Positions 47,860-57,324 of a stretch of DNA of 64,000 bases are shown here, piece after piece (position 1 is the first letter of the stretch; each line of letters starts with the position of its first letter). The position numbers and the translations under genes were made by a program. The stretch is taken from positions 124,001-188,000 of the forward strand of contig CAVVIB010000023.1 of NCBI GenBank assembly GCA_963748205.1. The letters are read 5' to 3'. This stretch comes from JAIBJN01 sp963748205 (GTDB taxonomy: Bacteria; Actinomycetota; Thermoleophilia; Gaiellales; Gaiellaceae). The notes beneath the pieces are model-generated. The model was not told the DNA's origin. It saw only the letters and a list, made by a program, of their open reading frames with translations, and made no database searches.

Positions 47860-47864
47860 GAGCC

Positions 47865-48030
47865 ACGCCCCGGGTCTGACCCCAGGGCGTGCCGCCCGAG
47901 GCCATGACCAAACCGCGCGAAACCCTGTATTCACGCTGGTGGGACATGTCCAGGGTCTGACCCCTGCCATGGCCACGGTGGACGTCAGCATCGCCCCCGA
48001 GGGCCATGCCCGGGGTCAGACCCCGGCCGT
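47865..48030. repeat. Three palindromic repeats (GGGGTCAGACCCC type) in a 166-bp gap
   Basis: Cores lie at 47872-47882 (gggtctgaccc), 47953-47963 (gggtctgaccc) and 48010-48026 (ccggggtcagaccccgg), in alternating orientation with conserved ggccatg / gtggcc flanks. The same unit occurs at 18420. The array fills the gap between the molybdenum hydroxylase and the convergent cupin gene, so it may end transcription from both sides. Confidence 0.65.
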
Positions 48031-48041
48031 GGCCGGAGGGG

Positions 48042-48443
48042 CTAGTCCTCGAAGGGCTCGACCTCGTAGCCGGCGGCTTCGAGGGAGCCCGCGCCCGCCC
48101 AGCCCCAGATCAGCTCGACGTCCTCGTCGGAGGTGTTGTCGAAGCCGTGCCAGTCGCCGGCGGGGGTGAAGATGACGTCGCCGGTGGCCGCCGGCTCCAT
48201 GCCCTCGTTCGTGTGCACGAGGCCGCTGCCGCTCAGGACGAGCAGGAACTCGTCGCACTCGAAGTGGCGGTGGCGGTCGTGCTTCGCGCCCGGGGGCAGG
48301 ATCGTGCGGCCGAAGACGAGGCGCTCCGAGCCCGCCGAGGCGGCGTCGATCAGGAACTGCACCTGCATGTCGACCCAGCCCTCGTCCTCGCGCAGCCCCT
48401 GGACGAGCGGGACGTCCTCCACGCGCGTGCGGTAGCGGGGCAT
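48042..48443 (-). CDS. Cupin domain protein
   Basis: A 133-residue single-domain cupin. Metal ligands are expected in AKHDRHRHFECDEFLLVLSGSG (His, His, Glu) and in PAGDWHGFDN (His). It may be a dioxygenase, isomerase or sensor; it has no other domain. ATG 48443 overlaps the stop of the second hydroxyisobutyrate-type dehydrogenase by one base, so the two are co-transcribed leftward. Confidence 0.84.
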   Translation of the reverse strand: MPRYRTRVEDVPLVQGLREDEGWVDMQVQFLIDAASAGSERLVFGRTILPPGAKHDRHRHFECDEFLLVLSGSGLVHTNEGMEPAATGDVIFTPAGDWHGFDNTSDEDVELIWGWAGAGSLEAAGYEVEPFED

Positions 48444-49369
48444 CAGGTCTGTCCGAGCTCGCGCTGCCCGCCGAGCCCGTTCAGCGCCCGGAAGACCTCG
48501 TAGACGACCGAGAAGTCGTACTGCTCGAGGCCCATCCCGCGGGCCGCCGTCAGGAGCTCGTTCGCCGCGGTCGAGGTCGGCAGCGGCGTCGCCAGCCGCT
48601 TGCCCGTCGCGAGCCCGAGGGTCATGTCCTTCTGCTGGAGGTTCACGTTCGACCAGGCCTCCGCGGGCATGTTCCCCTCGAGGATGAACGGCCCGCGGTA
48701 GGCGAGCATGGGCGAGGAGATGACGCTCTGGAGGAGCGCCTCGACGGCCACCTCGCGCTTCACGCCGGCCTTCTCGGCCATGGCCACGTTCTCGCAGAAC
48801 GCGACCATCTCGGCGACGAGCGTGTTGTTGATCGCCAGCTTCACGATCAGCGCCTGGCCGCTGTCGCCGATCCGCATCACCTTCGGGCCGATCTCGAGGA
48901 GCAGCGGGCGCACCCGCTCGTAGGCCTCCTCGTTGCCGCCGACCATGATCGAGAGCTGACCGGCCTCGAGCGTGGCGATGCTCCCGGACACGGGCGCGTC
49001 GAGCATGACCCCGCCCGCGGCCGCCGCCTGACTGGCCAGCGCGGCGCTCGCCGCCGGGTCGATCGTGCTCATCTCGACGATGACCGCGCCCGGCCGCAGG
49101 CCCTCCAGCAGCCCTCCGGACCCGGCGACCACCTCCTCCACTGCCGCCGTGTCGGTGACCATGGAGAAGATCACGTCCGCGGCGCGCGCGACGTCCGCGG
49201 CCGACTGCTCCTCGACCATCCCGCTCGCCACCAGCTCGTTCGTCTTGCCGGGCGTGCGGTTCCAGCCGTGCAGCTCGTGCCCCGCGGCCAGGAGGCGCGC
49301 TGCGATCCGGCTCCCCATGGAGCCGAGGCCGACGAATCCGAGAGTCGGGCTAGCCGACGGCGTCGACAA
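48443..49369 (-). CDS. 3-hydroxyisobutyrate dehydrogenase-family NAD(P) oxidoreductase (second copy)
   Basis: A 308-residue homologue of the protein at 23.7 kb. Rossmann loop LGFVGLGSMGSRIAARLLAAGH, substrate loop DAPVSGSIATLEAGQLSIMVGG, catalytic Lys in GQALIVKLAINNT. The two share unusual stretches such as SSPMLAYRGPFILE / ASPMLKYRGPSVLE, so they arose by duplication. Start is TTG 49369, overlapping the end of pckA by 20 bases. Confidence 0.88.
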   Translation of the reverse strand: MSTPSASPTLGFVGLGSMGSRIAARLLAAGHELHGWNRTPGKTNELVASGMVEEQSAADVARAADVIFSMVTDTAAVEEVVAGSGGLLEGLRPGAVIVEMSTIDPAASAALASQAAAAGGVMLDAPVSGSIATLEAGQLSIMVGGNEEAYERVRPLLLEIGPKVMRIGDSGQALIVKLAINNTLVAEMVAFCENVAMAEKAGVKREVAVEALLQSVISSPMLAYRGPFILEGNMPAEAWSNVNLQQKDMTLGLATGKRLATPLPTSTAANELLTAARGMGLEQYDFSVVYEVFRALNGLGGQRELGQT

Positions 49370-50894
49370 TCTCGGACGTGAGGCTGTCGAAGCCGCTCAG
49401 GAACTCACGGCGCTCGCGGTGCAGGCGCTCGACCTGGCGCTCGTACTCGTCGAGGCGCCCCTGCGCCTCGTAGAGCTCGCGCGGGCGCAGGACGGCCTCG
49501 TCCTCGGCGTCGATCCCGGGAACGTGCCGGGCGACCTTGTAGCCGAAGTCGGGATCCTCTTCCCACTCGATCGTGCCCTCCGCGATCCCCTTGACGATCG
49601 CGGACGAGTGCTTGATCCGCACCTTCCGCGCGCGCTCGTCCGCCACGGGCCCGCCGACGCTCCCCGTGTTCATGAGGAAGACCTCGAGCGGGTGCTCGGC
49701 GAGCAGCTCGAGGAAGCGGTTGCCCTGGAGGTCGTGCGGCATGGGGAAGAACGGGTTCGTGCCGGGGACGCGCAGGAACTTGCCCTCCTCCGCGGCGCCG
49801 CCGGCGGCCGTGCCCGTCGTCTCCCCGAGCATGAAGAAGGCCGCTGCCTGCGGCCCCTCGAGCTTGGCGACTGCCGGGATGATGCCCTCGTTCCTGTTCA
49901 GCACGAGCAGGAAGTGGGCCTCGCCGATCGGGCGTGTCGCAGCGGACTCGATCACGTCGAACGGGAACGTCGCGCGCCCGTTCTTCGTGTAGCTCTCGTC
50001 GTAGAAGTCGACGTCGTCGCCGGTCTGGGAGACGTTCTCGAGGTACGACCGCGGCTGCGTGACCGCGCCGTGGATCGTCGGCTCGTCCTCGGGGTTGAGC
50101 GCGAACGTCTTGGCGAAGCAGCCGTTCTCGGTCGCGTACACGGCGCCGTCCGGCATCCAGGCGACGAAGTCGTCCTGCACCGGCAGGGAGCCGTTCTGGC
50201 GCGTGAAGGTGGTCGTCGTCTTCCCCGTGCCGGAGAGGCCGACGATCATCGCCACGCGCTCGCCGCGATCCGTCGGGATGATCTTGCAGCCGGCGTGGAG
50301 CGGGATTCCGCCGCGGTCGTAGACCAGCTTGTTCCACATGCGGAGGATCCCCTTCTTCGACTCGCCGAAGTAGTCGGAGTTGAAGACCCGGTTCACGCCG
50401 TTCTCGAGGTCGACCAGGATCAGCCGCTCGTCGGGCCAGCCCGGCGCCTTCAGGTTCGGCGTGTAGACGACGGTCAGCTCGGGCTCGAAGTCCTCGGGGT
50501 CGTCGACGGCGAACCAGAGCTGCTGCTGCATGCCGGCGATGTTCGCGTTCGCCGCCTCGATGAAGAGCCGGACGGGGACGCGGAACTCGGGCTGCGCGCC
50601 GAGCCAGCCGTCCAGGAGCACCATCTCCTGCTCCGCGATGTACGCGTCCTGCCTGTCCGCCCACTCCTGCGCCTGCTCGCGCGAGACGGTGCGGTCGACG
50701 CCGGGATCGGGGTCGTCGGTGACGATGAACGTCGAAGGCGTCGAGCGGGCGAGCACCTCGGTCTGGACGTTGACGTTCCCGTACTTCGTCCAGCGGGCGG
50801 TGGGCATCCTCGCTGCGAGCTCCTGGAGCTCGGTCTCGCTCGGATTGCTGATCACCCCCGCAGCCTGCGGCACCTGGAAAGCCATCTTGGCCAC
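49350..50894 (-). CDS. pckA: Phosphoenolpyruvate carboxykinase (ATP)
   Basis: A 514-residue ATP-type PEP carboxykinase that converts oxaloacetate to PEP and CO2 for gluconeogenesis. Kinase-1a (P-loop) motif GLSGTGKTTTTF, kinase-2 VQDDFVAW, and oxaloacetate/metal residues in AHFLLVLNRNEGIIP and GETTGTAAG. The start may be GTG 50894 or ATG 50885 (MAFQVPQAAGV). With the TCA genes and the island's oxo-acid dehydrogenase it would allow growth on acids. It is divergent from the BTAD regulator. Confidence 0.93.
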   Translation of the reverse strand: MAKMAFQVPQAAGVISNPSETELQELAARMPTARWTKYGNVNVQTEVLARSTPSTFIVTDDPDPGVDRTVSREQAQEWADRQDAYIAEQEMVLLDGWLGAQPEFRVPVRLFIEAANANIAGMQQQLWFAVDDPEDFEPELTVVYTPNLKAPGWPDERLILVDLENGVNRVFNSDYFGESKKGILRMWNKLVYDRGGIPLHAGCKIIPTDRGERVAMIVGLSGTGKTTTTFTRQNGSLPVQDDFVAWMPDGAVYATENGCFAKTFALNPEDEPTIHGAVTQPRSYLENVSQTGDDVDFYDESYTKNGRATFPFDVIESAATRPIGEAHFLLVLNRNEGIIPAVAKLEGPQAAAFFMLGETTGTAAGGAAEEGKFLRVPGTNPFFPMPHDLQGNRFLELLAEHPLEVFLMNTGSVGGPVADERARKVRIKHSSAIVKGIAEGTIEWEEDPDFGYKVARHVPGIDAEDEAVLRPRELYEAQGRLDEYERQVERLHRERREFLSGFDSLTSEIVDAVG

Positions 50895-51004
50895 GCGAGG
50901 ATCTTAGCGGCCACGCGATTCGGCCGGTCCGGCCTCGTCCTGGCCGAACGGCGCGTTGACGGGGCGCGGGGTCACCTTGTAGAAAGCCGCACGAGGGACA
51001 ATTC

Positions 51005-54000
51005 ATGAAGCACAACGTCGTCCAGGGCGCACGTGCGACGAAGCTTCTTCCTCCTGCGGTCGCCCCGCCTGCGCTGCCTCGCCCACGTCTTGAAGGGAGG
51101 CTCGACGACGGCCTCGGACGGCGCCTGACCGTCCTGATCGCGGGCGCAGGGTTCGGGAAGTCGACACTCTTGAGCGCCTGGGCCGGGCCGCGCGCCACCG
51201 CCTGGTACACGGTCGCCGCCGAGGACGCCGAGCTGGCGTCGCTCGCCCGCGGCATCGTGAGCGCGCTGCGCCTGCGCGTGCCCGCCCTCCAGGTCGGCGT
51301 CGCAACCGCCATCGAGGGCTCGCGCGGCCCCGACGGCGACCTGGGCGAGCTCGGGAGCGCCGACGCCTACGCCGCGCTCATCTGCGCCGCGCTCTCGGAC
51401 GGACAGGCCCGGCGCGAGCTCGTGCTCGTCCTGGACGACCTGCACGAGCTCGGTGCCGACGGCGCCTCTGCGCGCCTCGTCGAGTCGCTCGTCCGCAACG
51501 CGCCGCCCACGCTGCACGTCGTCCTCGCCTCGCGCGACGAGCCGCCGTTTCCGATCGAACGGCTCCGCGGGCAGGGGCAGGTCGTGGAGCTGACCGCGCG
51601 AGAGCTCGCCTTCACGACCGACGAGACGCGCCTTCTGCTCGAGCGGGCGCTGGGCGAGTCGGCCGACGACGTCGCGGGCGACCTCCAGGAGGCAAGCCGC
51701 GGCTGGCCTGCCGCGGTCAGGCTTGCGCTCGAGGCGCTGCGGGACGTCTCGCCCGAGGAGCGCAGGCGAACGCTCGACGGCCTGCGGCGGCCGGGCGGCC
51801 GCCTCTTCTCCTACCTCGCGGGCGAGGTCTTCGAACGCGAGCCCGAGGACGTCCGCGCGCTCATCCGCACCGTCGCGCCGCTCGACCGCTTCAACGGGGA
51901 GCTCTGCGCGGCGCTCGGCGTGGACAACGCCGCCGAGGCGCTCGCGTCGCTCGAACGGCGCGGGCTCTTCGTCGAGTCCGACCGGAGCGAAGCGGGCTGG
52001 TACTCGCTCGGGGCGCTGGTACGCGAGTTCGCGCGCGAGAGCATGGCACTCGGCGACGAGGACCAGCGGGCGCTCCTCGTCCGTGCGGCGGCCTGGCTCC
52101 AGGCGGAGGGCTTCGTGGAGGACGCTCTCCGCGCGCTGGCGGCCGCCGGCGCCCACGAGGAGCTCGCCGCGCTCCTCGCCGAGCGCGGTGAGGCAATGGT
52201 CTCCGCCGGCGCCGTGGACGCGGTCATCCGCTACACGGAGCTCCTCCCCGACGCGGTCCTGAGCACTCCGATCCTGCTGCTCGCCGGCCGGGCCCGGCAG
52301 ATCCGGGGCGAGTGGGAGGACGCCCTGAGCTGGTACGCGCGGGCCGCGGACTCGCACGAGCTCGCGCCGGGGCTGGCCTGGCGCGTCGGGCTGATCCACC
52401 ACCTCCGCGGCGACCTGGACGAGGCCGTCACCGTGTACGAGCGCGGCCGCCTCGACGGCGAGTCGCCCCGCGACGAAGCGCTGCTGCTCGCCTGGCATGC
52501 CAGCCTCGAGTGGCTTCGCGGCGACCTCGAGGCCTGCCGCGAGCGCGGCGGTCGTGCGCTCCAGATCGCCACGCGGATCGGCGACGCCCAGGCGCTCGCC
52601 GCAGCGCACACGGTCATGGCCCTCATCGCCGCGTACGAGGGCGACCGGGTGGCCAACGACTCGCACTACATGCGCGCGCTCGAGTACGCCGAGCGCGCCG
52701 GCGACGTGATGCAGGTCATCCGCGTGCACACGAACCGCGGCTCCAGACGCATGGAGGAGGCCGACTACGAGGAGGCCCTCGCCGAGCTCGACATCGCCCT
52801 GCGGCTCGCCGACGTGAGCGGGTTCGTCTTCTTCCGGGCGCTCGCACTCGCCAACCGCGGCGCCGCGCTCCTGCGGCTCGGGCGGCTGGAGGAGTCGGTC
52901 GCCGACCTCGAGGCTGCCCGCTCCGCCTACCAGAGCGTCGGCTCGGCGGACGTCTGCTACGCGCTCCTGTACCTCGGCGACGTCTACCGGGAGCGCGGCG
53001 ACCTGGCGCTCGCCCGCGCGGCGTACGAGGAGGCCGCCGAGCGCGCCGACGAGGCGGGCGACCTCCAGGCACTCGTCCCCTCCCTGGCCGGGCTCGCCCG
53101 CGTCGTGGTCGGCGAGGATCCCGAGCGGGCTGCCGAGCTCGCGGAACGGGCGACGAGCTACGGGCCGGGCATGGCCTACGTCGAGTCGCTCCTGGCGGCC
53201 GCCGACGTCGCGCTGCGCGGCGGCGAGCGCGAGCGGGCCGCGGAGCTCGCGGCCGACGCAGCCGCCGAGGCCGGCGCCCGTCGCGACCGGGCGGGCCTGG
53301 CCGAGGGCCTCGAGCTCGGAGCCGCGGCCGCGGACGAGCCCGAGCGTGCACGCGCTCTGGCCGAGGAGGCGATCAGCATCTGGCGCGACATCCGCAGCCC
53401 GTTCGGCGAGGCGCGCACGCAGCTCGCGCTCGCGCGGATGCTGGGAGCGACCGAGGGGCTGGCGCTCGCCGAGACAGCCGAGGCGCGCCTCCGGGAGCTC
53501 GGCGTCCGCGGGCCTGCGACCGCGGCGGCGAGCCTCCTGGCCGAGTACTCGGAGGTGAGCGCCTCCACGGTGGCGATCGAGTCCCTGAGCAGGTTTCGCG
53601 TGCTGCGGGACGGCGTCCCGGTGCCGCTCGGGGAATGGCAGTCGAAGAAGGCCCGCGACCTCCTGAAGATGCTCGTCGCGCGCCGCGGGCGGCCGACGCC
53701 GCGCGACGTCCTCATGGAGGCGCTCTGGCCCGAGGGCGACCCTGCGAAGCTCGCCAACCGCCTCTCGGTCGCGCTCAGCACGCTTCGCTCCGTCCTCGAC
53801 CCCGAGCGCCGCCACGACCAGGACCACTTCGTGAGTGCCGGGAAGGACGTCCTCGCCCTCGAGGCCGCGAACCTCGAGATCGACGTGGAGCGGTTCCTGG
53901 CGGAGGCGGCGGCCGGCTTCGCGCTCCGGGCGGACGGAGCGCTCTCGCGGGCCCGCGGGCGCCTCGCCGCCGCGGAGGCGCTCTATTCGGGCGAGTTCCT

Positions 54001-54298
54001 CGAGGAGGACGCCTACGAGGACTGGGCCGTTCCCCTGCGTGAGGAGGCGCGCGCGACCTACATCTCGGTCGCGCGGGCGCTGGGCGAGGACGCGCTCGAG
54101 CGCGGCGAGCACGACCTCGCCGCCCGCTACTTCCTGCGCACGCTGGAGAAGGATCCCTACGACGAGGAGGTCCATCTCGCCCTCGTCGCCCTGCACGAGG
54201 CGGCCGGCCGGCACGGCGAGGCACGGCGCGCCTACCGCACGTACGTCGCCCGGATGGAGGAGATCGCGGTCGAGGCGACGCCTTTCCCGTCGCCTTAA
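51005..54298 (+). CDS. STAND ATPase-TPR-BTAD transcriptional regulator (MalT/SARP-like)
   Basis: A 1097-residue regulator. Residues 20-300 form a MalT-like NTPase (Walker A GAGFGKST at 47-54; Walker B ELVLVLDDLHEL). Residues about 390-850 are TPR helices (DALSWYARAADSHELAPGLAW; ALAELDIALRLADVSGFVFFRALALANRGAALLRLG). Residues 860-945 are an OmpR/SARP-type winged helix (FRVLRDGVPVPLGEWQSKKARDLLKMLVARRGRPTPRDVLMEALWPEGD) and the C-terminus is a BTAD domain (AEALYSGEFLEEDAYEDWAVPLREEARATYISVARALGEDAL). It is likely an ATP-gated activator sensing an inducer through the TPR part. The target is unknown. Confidence 0.9.
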   Translation: MKHNVVQGARATKLLPPAVAPPALPRPRLEGRLDDGLGRRLTVLIAGAGFGKSTLLSAWAGPRATAWYTVAAEDAELASLARGIVSALRLRVPALQVGVATAIEGSRGPDGDLGELGSADAYAALICAALSDGQARRELVLVLDDLHELGADGASARLVESLVRNAPPTLHVVLASRDEPPFPIERLRGQGQVVELTARELAFTTDETRLLLERALGESADDVAGDLQEASRGWPAAVRLALEALRDVSPEERRRTLDGLRRPGGRLFSYLAGEVFEREPEDVRALIRTVAPLDRFNGELCAALGVDNAAEALASLERRGLFVESDRSEAGWYSLGALVREFARESMALGDEDQRALLVRAAAWLQAEGFVEDALRALAAAGAHEELAALLAERGEAMVSAGAVDAVIRYTELLPDAVLSTPILLLAGRARQIRGEWEDALSWYARAADSHELAPGLAWRVGLIHHLRGDLDEAVTVYERGRLDGESPRDEALLLAWHASLEWLRGDLEACRERGGRALQIATRIGDAQALAAAHTVMALIAAYEGDRVANDSHYMRALEYAERAGDVMQVIRVHTNRGSRRMEEADYEEALAELDIALRLADVSGFVFFRALALANRGAALLRLGRLEESVADLEAARSAYQSVGSADVCYALLYLGDVYRERGDLALARAAYEEAAERADEAGDLQALVPSLAGLARVVVGEDPERAAELAERATSYGPGMAYVESLLAAADVALRGGERERAAELAADAAAEAGARRDRAGLAEGLELGAAAADEPERARALAEEAISIWRDIRSPFGEARTQLALARMLGATEGLALAETAEARLRELGVRGPATAAASLLAEYSEVSASTVAIESLSRFRVLRDGVPVPLGEWQSKKARDLLKMLVARRGRPTPRDVLMEALWPEGDPAKLANRLSVALSTLRSVLDPERRHDQDHFVSAGKDVLALEAANLEIDVERFLAEAAAGFALRADGALSRARGRLAAAEALYSGEFLEEDAYEDWAVPLREEARATYISVARALGEDALERGEHDLAARYFLRTLEKDPYDEEVHLALVALHEAAGRHGEARRAYRTYVARMEEIAVEATPFPSP

Positions 54299-54343
54299 GC
54301 GGGCTTTAAGCGGAGCGCAACGCGCGCCTGGGATGCTCGCACC

Positions 54344-54634
54344 GTGGACACGTTCGTCGTTCGGCTCTGGGACGCTGCGGCTGCGGGTCATGCGGCTGAC
54401 ACGCTTCGCGGCACCGCTCTGCACGTCGCGAGCGGTTATTCGACGCCGTTCGTCGGCGCCGATCAGCTGCTCGCATTCCTTGCGACGGTGAGCGTGCGGA
54501 GCCCGGGGAGCATGCGGCCCTCCGGAGATCTGGACGCGAACGACGAGCCATCCACGGTCGGCCGGCGCGGGCGCGGGACGGCGGCCCGTTCTCGGCGCCC
54601 GCAGCCCCGGCCTTCCTCGCCTCCCTCTGCCTAG
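54344..54634 (+). CDS. Small hypothetical protein downstream of the BTAD regulator
   Basis: A 96-residue ORF from GTG 54344, 45 bases after the regulator. The first 45 residues (VVRLWDAAAAGHAADTLRGTALHVASGYSTPFVGADQLLAFLA) look like a compact folded domain, while the tail is Arg/Pro/Ser-rich and may be frame noise. A strong hairpin follows directly at its stop. It may be a target or modulator of the regulator; I do not know a function. Confidence 0.55.
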   Translation: MDTFVVRLWDAAAAGHAADTLRGTALHVASGYSTPFVGADQLLAFLATVSVRSPGSMRPSGDLDANDEPSTVGRRGRGTAARSRRPQPRPSSPPSA

Positions 54635-54669
54635 CGCTCCCAGGCCGCGCTGAATGCGGCCTGGGAGCG
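54635..54669 (+). terminator. 14-bp perfect hairpin terminator
   Basis: cgctcccaggccgc (54635-54648) pairs perfectly with gcggcctgggagcg (54656-54669) around a 7-nt loop, followed by TTCTCATCG. It separates the regulator unit from the succinate dehydrogenase operon. Confidence 0.75.
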
Positions 54670-54680
54670 TTCTCATCGTG

Positions 54681-54686
54681 TAGCTT
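54681..54686 (+). promoter_or_regulatory. -10 box of a leaderless promoter for sdhA
   Basis: TAGCTT ends 8 nt before GTG 54695, just downstream of the terminator hairpin, so the sdh operon has its own start. Confidence 0.5.
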
Positions 54687-54694
54687 CTCCTGCG

Positions 54695-56377
54695 GTGGAA
54701 GGGAAGCACGACGTCCTCATCGTCGGCGCCGGCTGTGCCGGCATGCGCGCAGCCATCGAAGCCTTCGACGCAGGGGTGGACGTCGCGCTGATCTCCAAGA
54801 TCCATCCCACGCGGAGCCACTCCGGCGCCGCCGAGGGAGGCATCAACGCGGCGCTCGGAAACGCCTCCGAGGACGACCCCGAGAAGCACGCGTTCGACAC
54901 CGTCAAGGGCTCGGACTACCTCGGCGACCAGGACGCGATCGAGGTGCTCTGCGACGAGGCTCCGGCGGACGTCTACCAGCTCGAGCACTGGGGCGCCGTC
55001 TTCTCCCGCACCGACGACGGGCGCATCGCGCAGCGGCCGTTCGGCGCGGCCGGCGAGCCGCGCACGGCGTATGCCGCCGACATCACCGGCCACGTGCTCG
55101 TCCACGTGCTCTACGAGCAGGTGATGAAGCGCGACATCGCGACGTACGAGGAGTGGTTCGCCTGGAAGCTCGTCGAGGACGACGGGCGCTGCCAGGGCGT
55201 CATCTGCTGGGACCTGATCAACGGCGGGCTCAAGCTCGTCGGCGCGAAGACCGTGATCCTCTGCACGGGCGGCGCAGGCCGCCTCTACACGGGGACGACG
55301 AACGCGTACTCCTGCACCGGTGACGGCATGACGCTGGCGCTCCGCATGGGCGTGCCCCTGAAGGACATGGAGATGATGCAGTTCCACCCGACGACGCTCT
55401 CGCCGTCGGGCGTGCTCATCACCGAGGGCTGCCGTGGGGAGGGCGCGTACCTCCTCAACTCCGAGGGCGACCGGTTCCTGAAGAACTACGCGCCGAACGC
55501 GATGGAGCTCGCGAGCCGCGACGTCATCTCACGCGCGGAGCAGATCGAGATCGACGAGGGCCGCGGCGTGGACGGCAACGTCCTCCTCGACCTCCGCCAC
55601 CTGGGCGCCGAGAAGATCATCGAGCGGCTGCACGGGACGCGCGAGCTGAGCATGGTCTTCGCCGGCGTCGACCCGATCTACGAGCCCATCCCCGTGCGGC
55701 CCGGGTCGCACTACCACATGGGCGGCGTCGACACCGACCTCGACGGCAAGACAGTCCTCGAGGGCCTCTACGCCGCCGGCGAGTGCGCCTGTGTCTCCGT
55801 CCACGGCGCCAACCGTCTGGGCGGGAACGCGCTCATGGAGACGATCACATACGGCAAGCGCTCCGGGCGCGCCGCCGCCGAGTGGGCGATGGCGAACACG
55901 GTCGTCGCCCCGCCCGAGTCGGCGCTCGCCGACGCGGAGCGCGAGCTCTCCGAGCTGCTCGACCGCAAGGAGGGAGAGCGCCCGCACTCGATCCGTGACG
56001 AGATGGCCTCCACGATGCACGAGAACTTCGGCGTCTTCCGCCGCGAGGACCAGATGCGCACCCAGGGCGAGATCATCGCCGGCCTGCGCGAGCGCTACGA
56101 GCGGGTCGTCGTCGAGGACACGGGCGCCGTCTTCAACACCGACCTCACGCAGGCCCTCGAGCTCGGCTTCCTGCTCGAGCTCGCCGCGTGCATGGTCGAG
56201 GCCGGCCTGGCCCGCAAGGAGAGCCGCGGCGCCCACGCGCGCCCGTACGACTACCCCGACCGCGACGACGAGAACTTCCTCAAGCACACCCTCGTGACGT
56301 GGGTGGACGGGCGGCCCCAGCTCACATGGGAGCCGGTTCGGATGACGAAGTGGCAGCCGCAGGAGCGAAAGTACTAG
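54695..56377 (+). CDS. sdhA: Succinate dehydrogenase/fumarate reductase flavoprotein subunit
   Basis: A 560-residue SdhA/FrdA. FAD motif DVLIVGAGCAGMRAAIEAFDAG, covalent-FAD histidine in TRSHSGAAEGG (His42), active-site MMQFHPTTLSPSGVLITEG, catalytic Arg region YHMGGVDTD and GANRLGGNAL. It oxidises succinate to fumarate (or the reverse). It opens a four-gene unit whose other members are a lipoprotein, SdhB and a CCG-domain subunit. GTG 54695 fits the leaderless promoter. Confidence 0.94.
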   Translation: MEGKHDVLIVGAGCAGMRAAIEAFDAGVDVALISKIHPTRSHSGAAEGGINAALGNASEDDPEKHAFDTVKGSDYLGDQDAIEVLCDEAPADVYQLEHWGAVFSRTDDGRIAQRPFGAAGEPRTAYAADITGHVLVHVLYEQVMKRDIATYEEWFAWKLVEDDGRCQGVICWDLINGGLKLVGAKTVILCTGGAGRLYTGTTNAYSCTGDGMTLALRMGVPLKDMEMMQFHPTTLSPSGVLITEGCRGEGAYLLNSEGDRFLKNYAPNAMELASRDVISRAEQIEIDEGRGVDGNVLLDLRHLGAEKIIERLHGTRELSMVFAGVDPIYEPIPVRPGSHYHMGGVDTDLDGKTVLEGLYAAGECACVSVHGANRLGGNALMETITYGKRSGRAAAEWAMANTVVAPPESALADAERELSELLDRKEGERPHSIRDEMASTMHENFGVFRREDQMRTQGEIIAGLRERYERVVVEDTGAVFNTDLTQALELGFLLELAACMVEAGLARKESRGAHARPYDYPDRDDENFLKHTLVTWVDGRPQLTWEPVRMTKWQPQERKY

Positions 56378-57308
56378 GTGATGCGCATCCGGGGGCTTGC
56401 ACTCGTGCTGGTGTCTGCGTTCGCGCTCTTGCCGATCGCCTGCTCGGGCGACGACGAGCCGGAGGGCTCGGCGACGACGGCCGCGGCGACGCACGACCGA
56501 GGCGCCCGAGACCACGACCGGCGAGGCGGAGGAGGCGCCGACCTCCACCGGAGCCGCCGTCGGCGAGCAGGTCGACCCGGCGGTGATCGCCGAGGCCGCC
56601 GCGAAGACGACCGAGGCCAAGACCGCGCGGGTCGCAACCCTCGTCCGCGTCGTCGAGCCCGGCGGCCAGCAGCGTTTCGGCGGCCAGGGGCGGTTCGACT
56701 TCGAGCGGCGCGCCGGCGAGATGTCGCTGAAGCTGATCGAGGGCGAGAGCGACGCCGGGTTCGGGAACGCGAAAGCGCTCTTCGTCGATTCGTCCGTCTA
56801 CTACCAGCTGCCGCCCGGCGCGCTTGCCGGGGACAAGCGCTGGATCCGGCTCGACCTCCAGAACGTCGCCGACGCGTCCGGCCTCGACTTCGGGCCTCTC
56901 GTGCAGGGGAGCCAGGCCGACCCGACGCAGTACCTGCTCTGGCTGAGCGCCCTGGGCCCCGGAATCACGAAGATCGGCGAGGAGGAGGTGCGCGGCGTCC
57001 CGACCTCGCGCTACCGGGCGGCCGTCGACCTGAATCTCCTGGAGCAGCAGGCGCCTCCCGGCAAGGAGGCCGAGTGGGCGGCGTACGTCCAGGCGCTCCG
57101 CGACCGGCTGGGGCTGGCGTTCATCCCCGTGGAGGTCTGGGTGGACGACGACGGGCTGATCAGGCGGTTCAACCACGAGTACGGTTTCAGCGCCGAGGGC
57201 ACGACCGCCGTCGTGACGACGGAGCTCTTCGACTTCGGCGTCCCGGTCAACGTGCAGGCCCCGCCGGTCGACGACGTCGTCACACTGACGGACTTGATCA
57301 GGCCGTGA
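56378..57308 (+). pseudogene. Lipoprotein (LolA/LppX-like), frameshifted
   Basis: A lipoprotein of about 310 residues between sdhA and sdhB. The signal peptide reads from GTG 56378 or ATG 56381 (GLALVLVSAFALLPIAC, lipobox PIAC) into an acidic/Thr linker. At about 56493, in ATTAAATHD, an extra base shifts the frame; the rest continues as TTEAPETTTGEAEEAPTSTG and a beta-rich body (FGGQGRFDFERRAGEMSLKLIEG; VEVWVDDDGLIRRFNHEY) to 57308. The fold resembles LolA/LppX lipid carriers. Its place inside an sdh operon is unusual. Confidence 0.68.
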
Positions 57309-57324
57309 GCATGGAAGGAGCCCA

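Noticed and set aside
47865..48030. Possible CRISPR array
   Set aside because: Only three copies, uneven spacing (81 and 57 bp), alternating orientation, palindromic core and no cas genes.
50972..55387. 1471-residue antisense open frame opposite the BTAD regulator and sdhA
   Set aside because: Same shadow effect; it spans a terminator and two clearly real genes.
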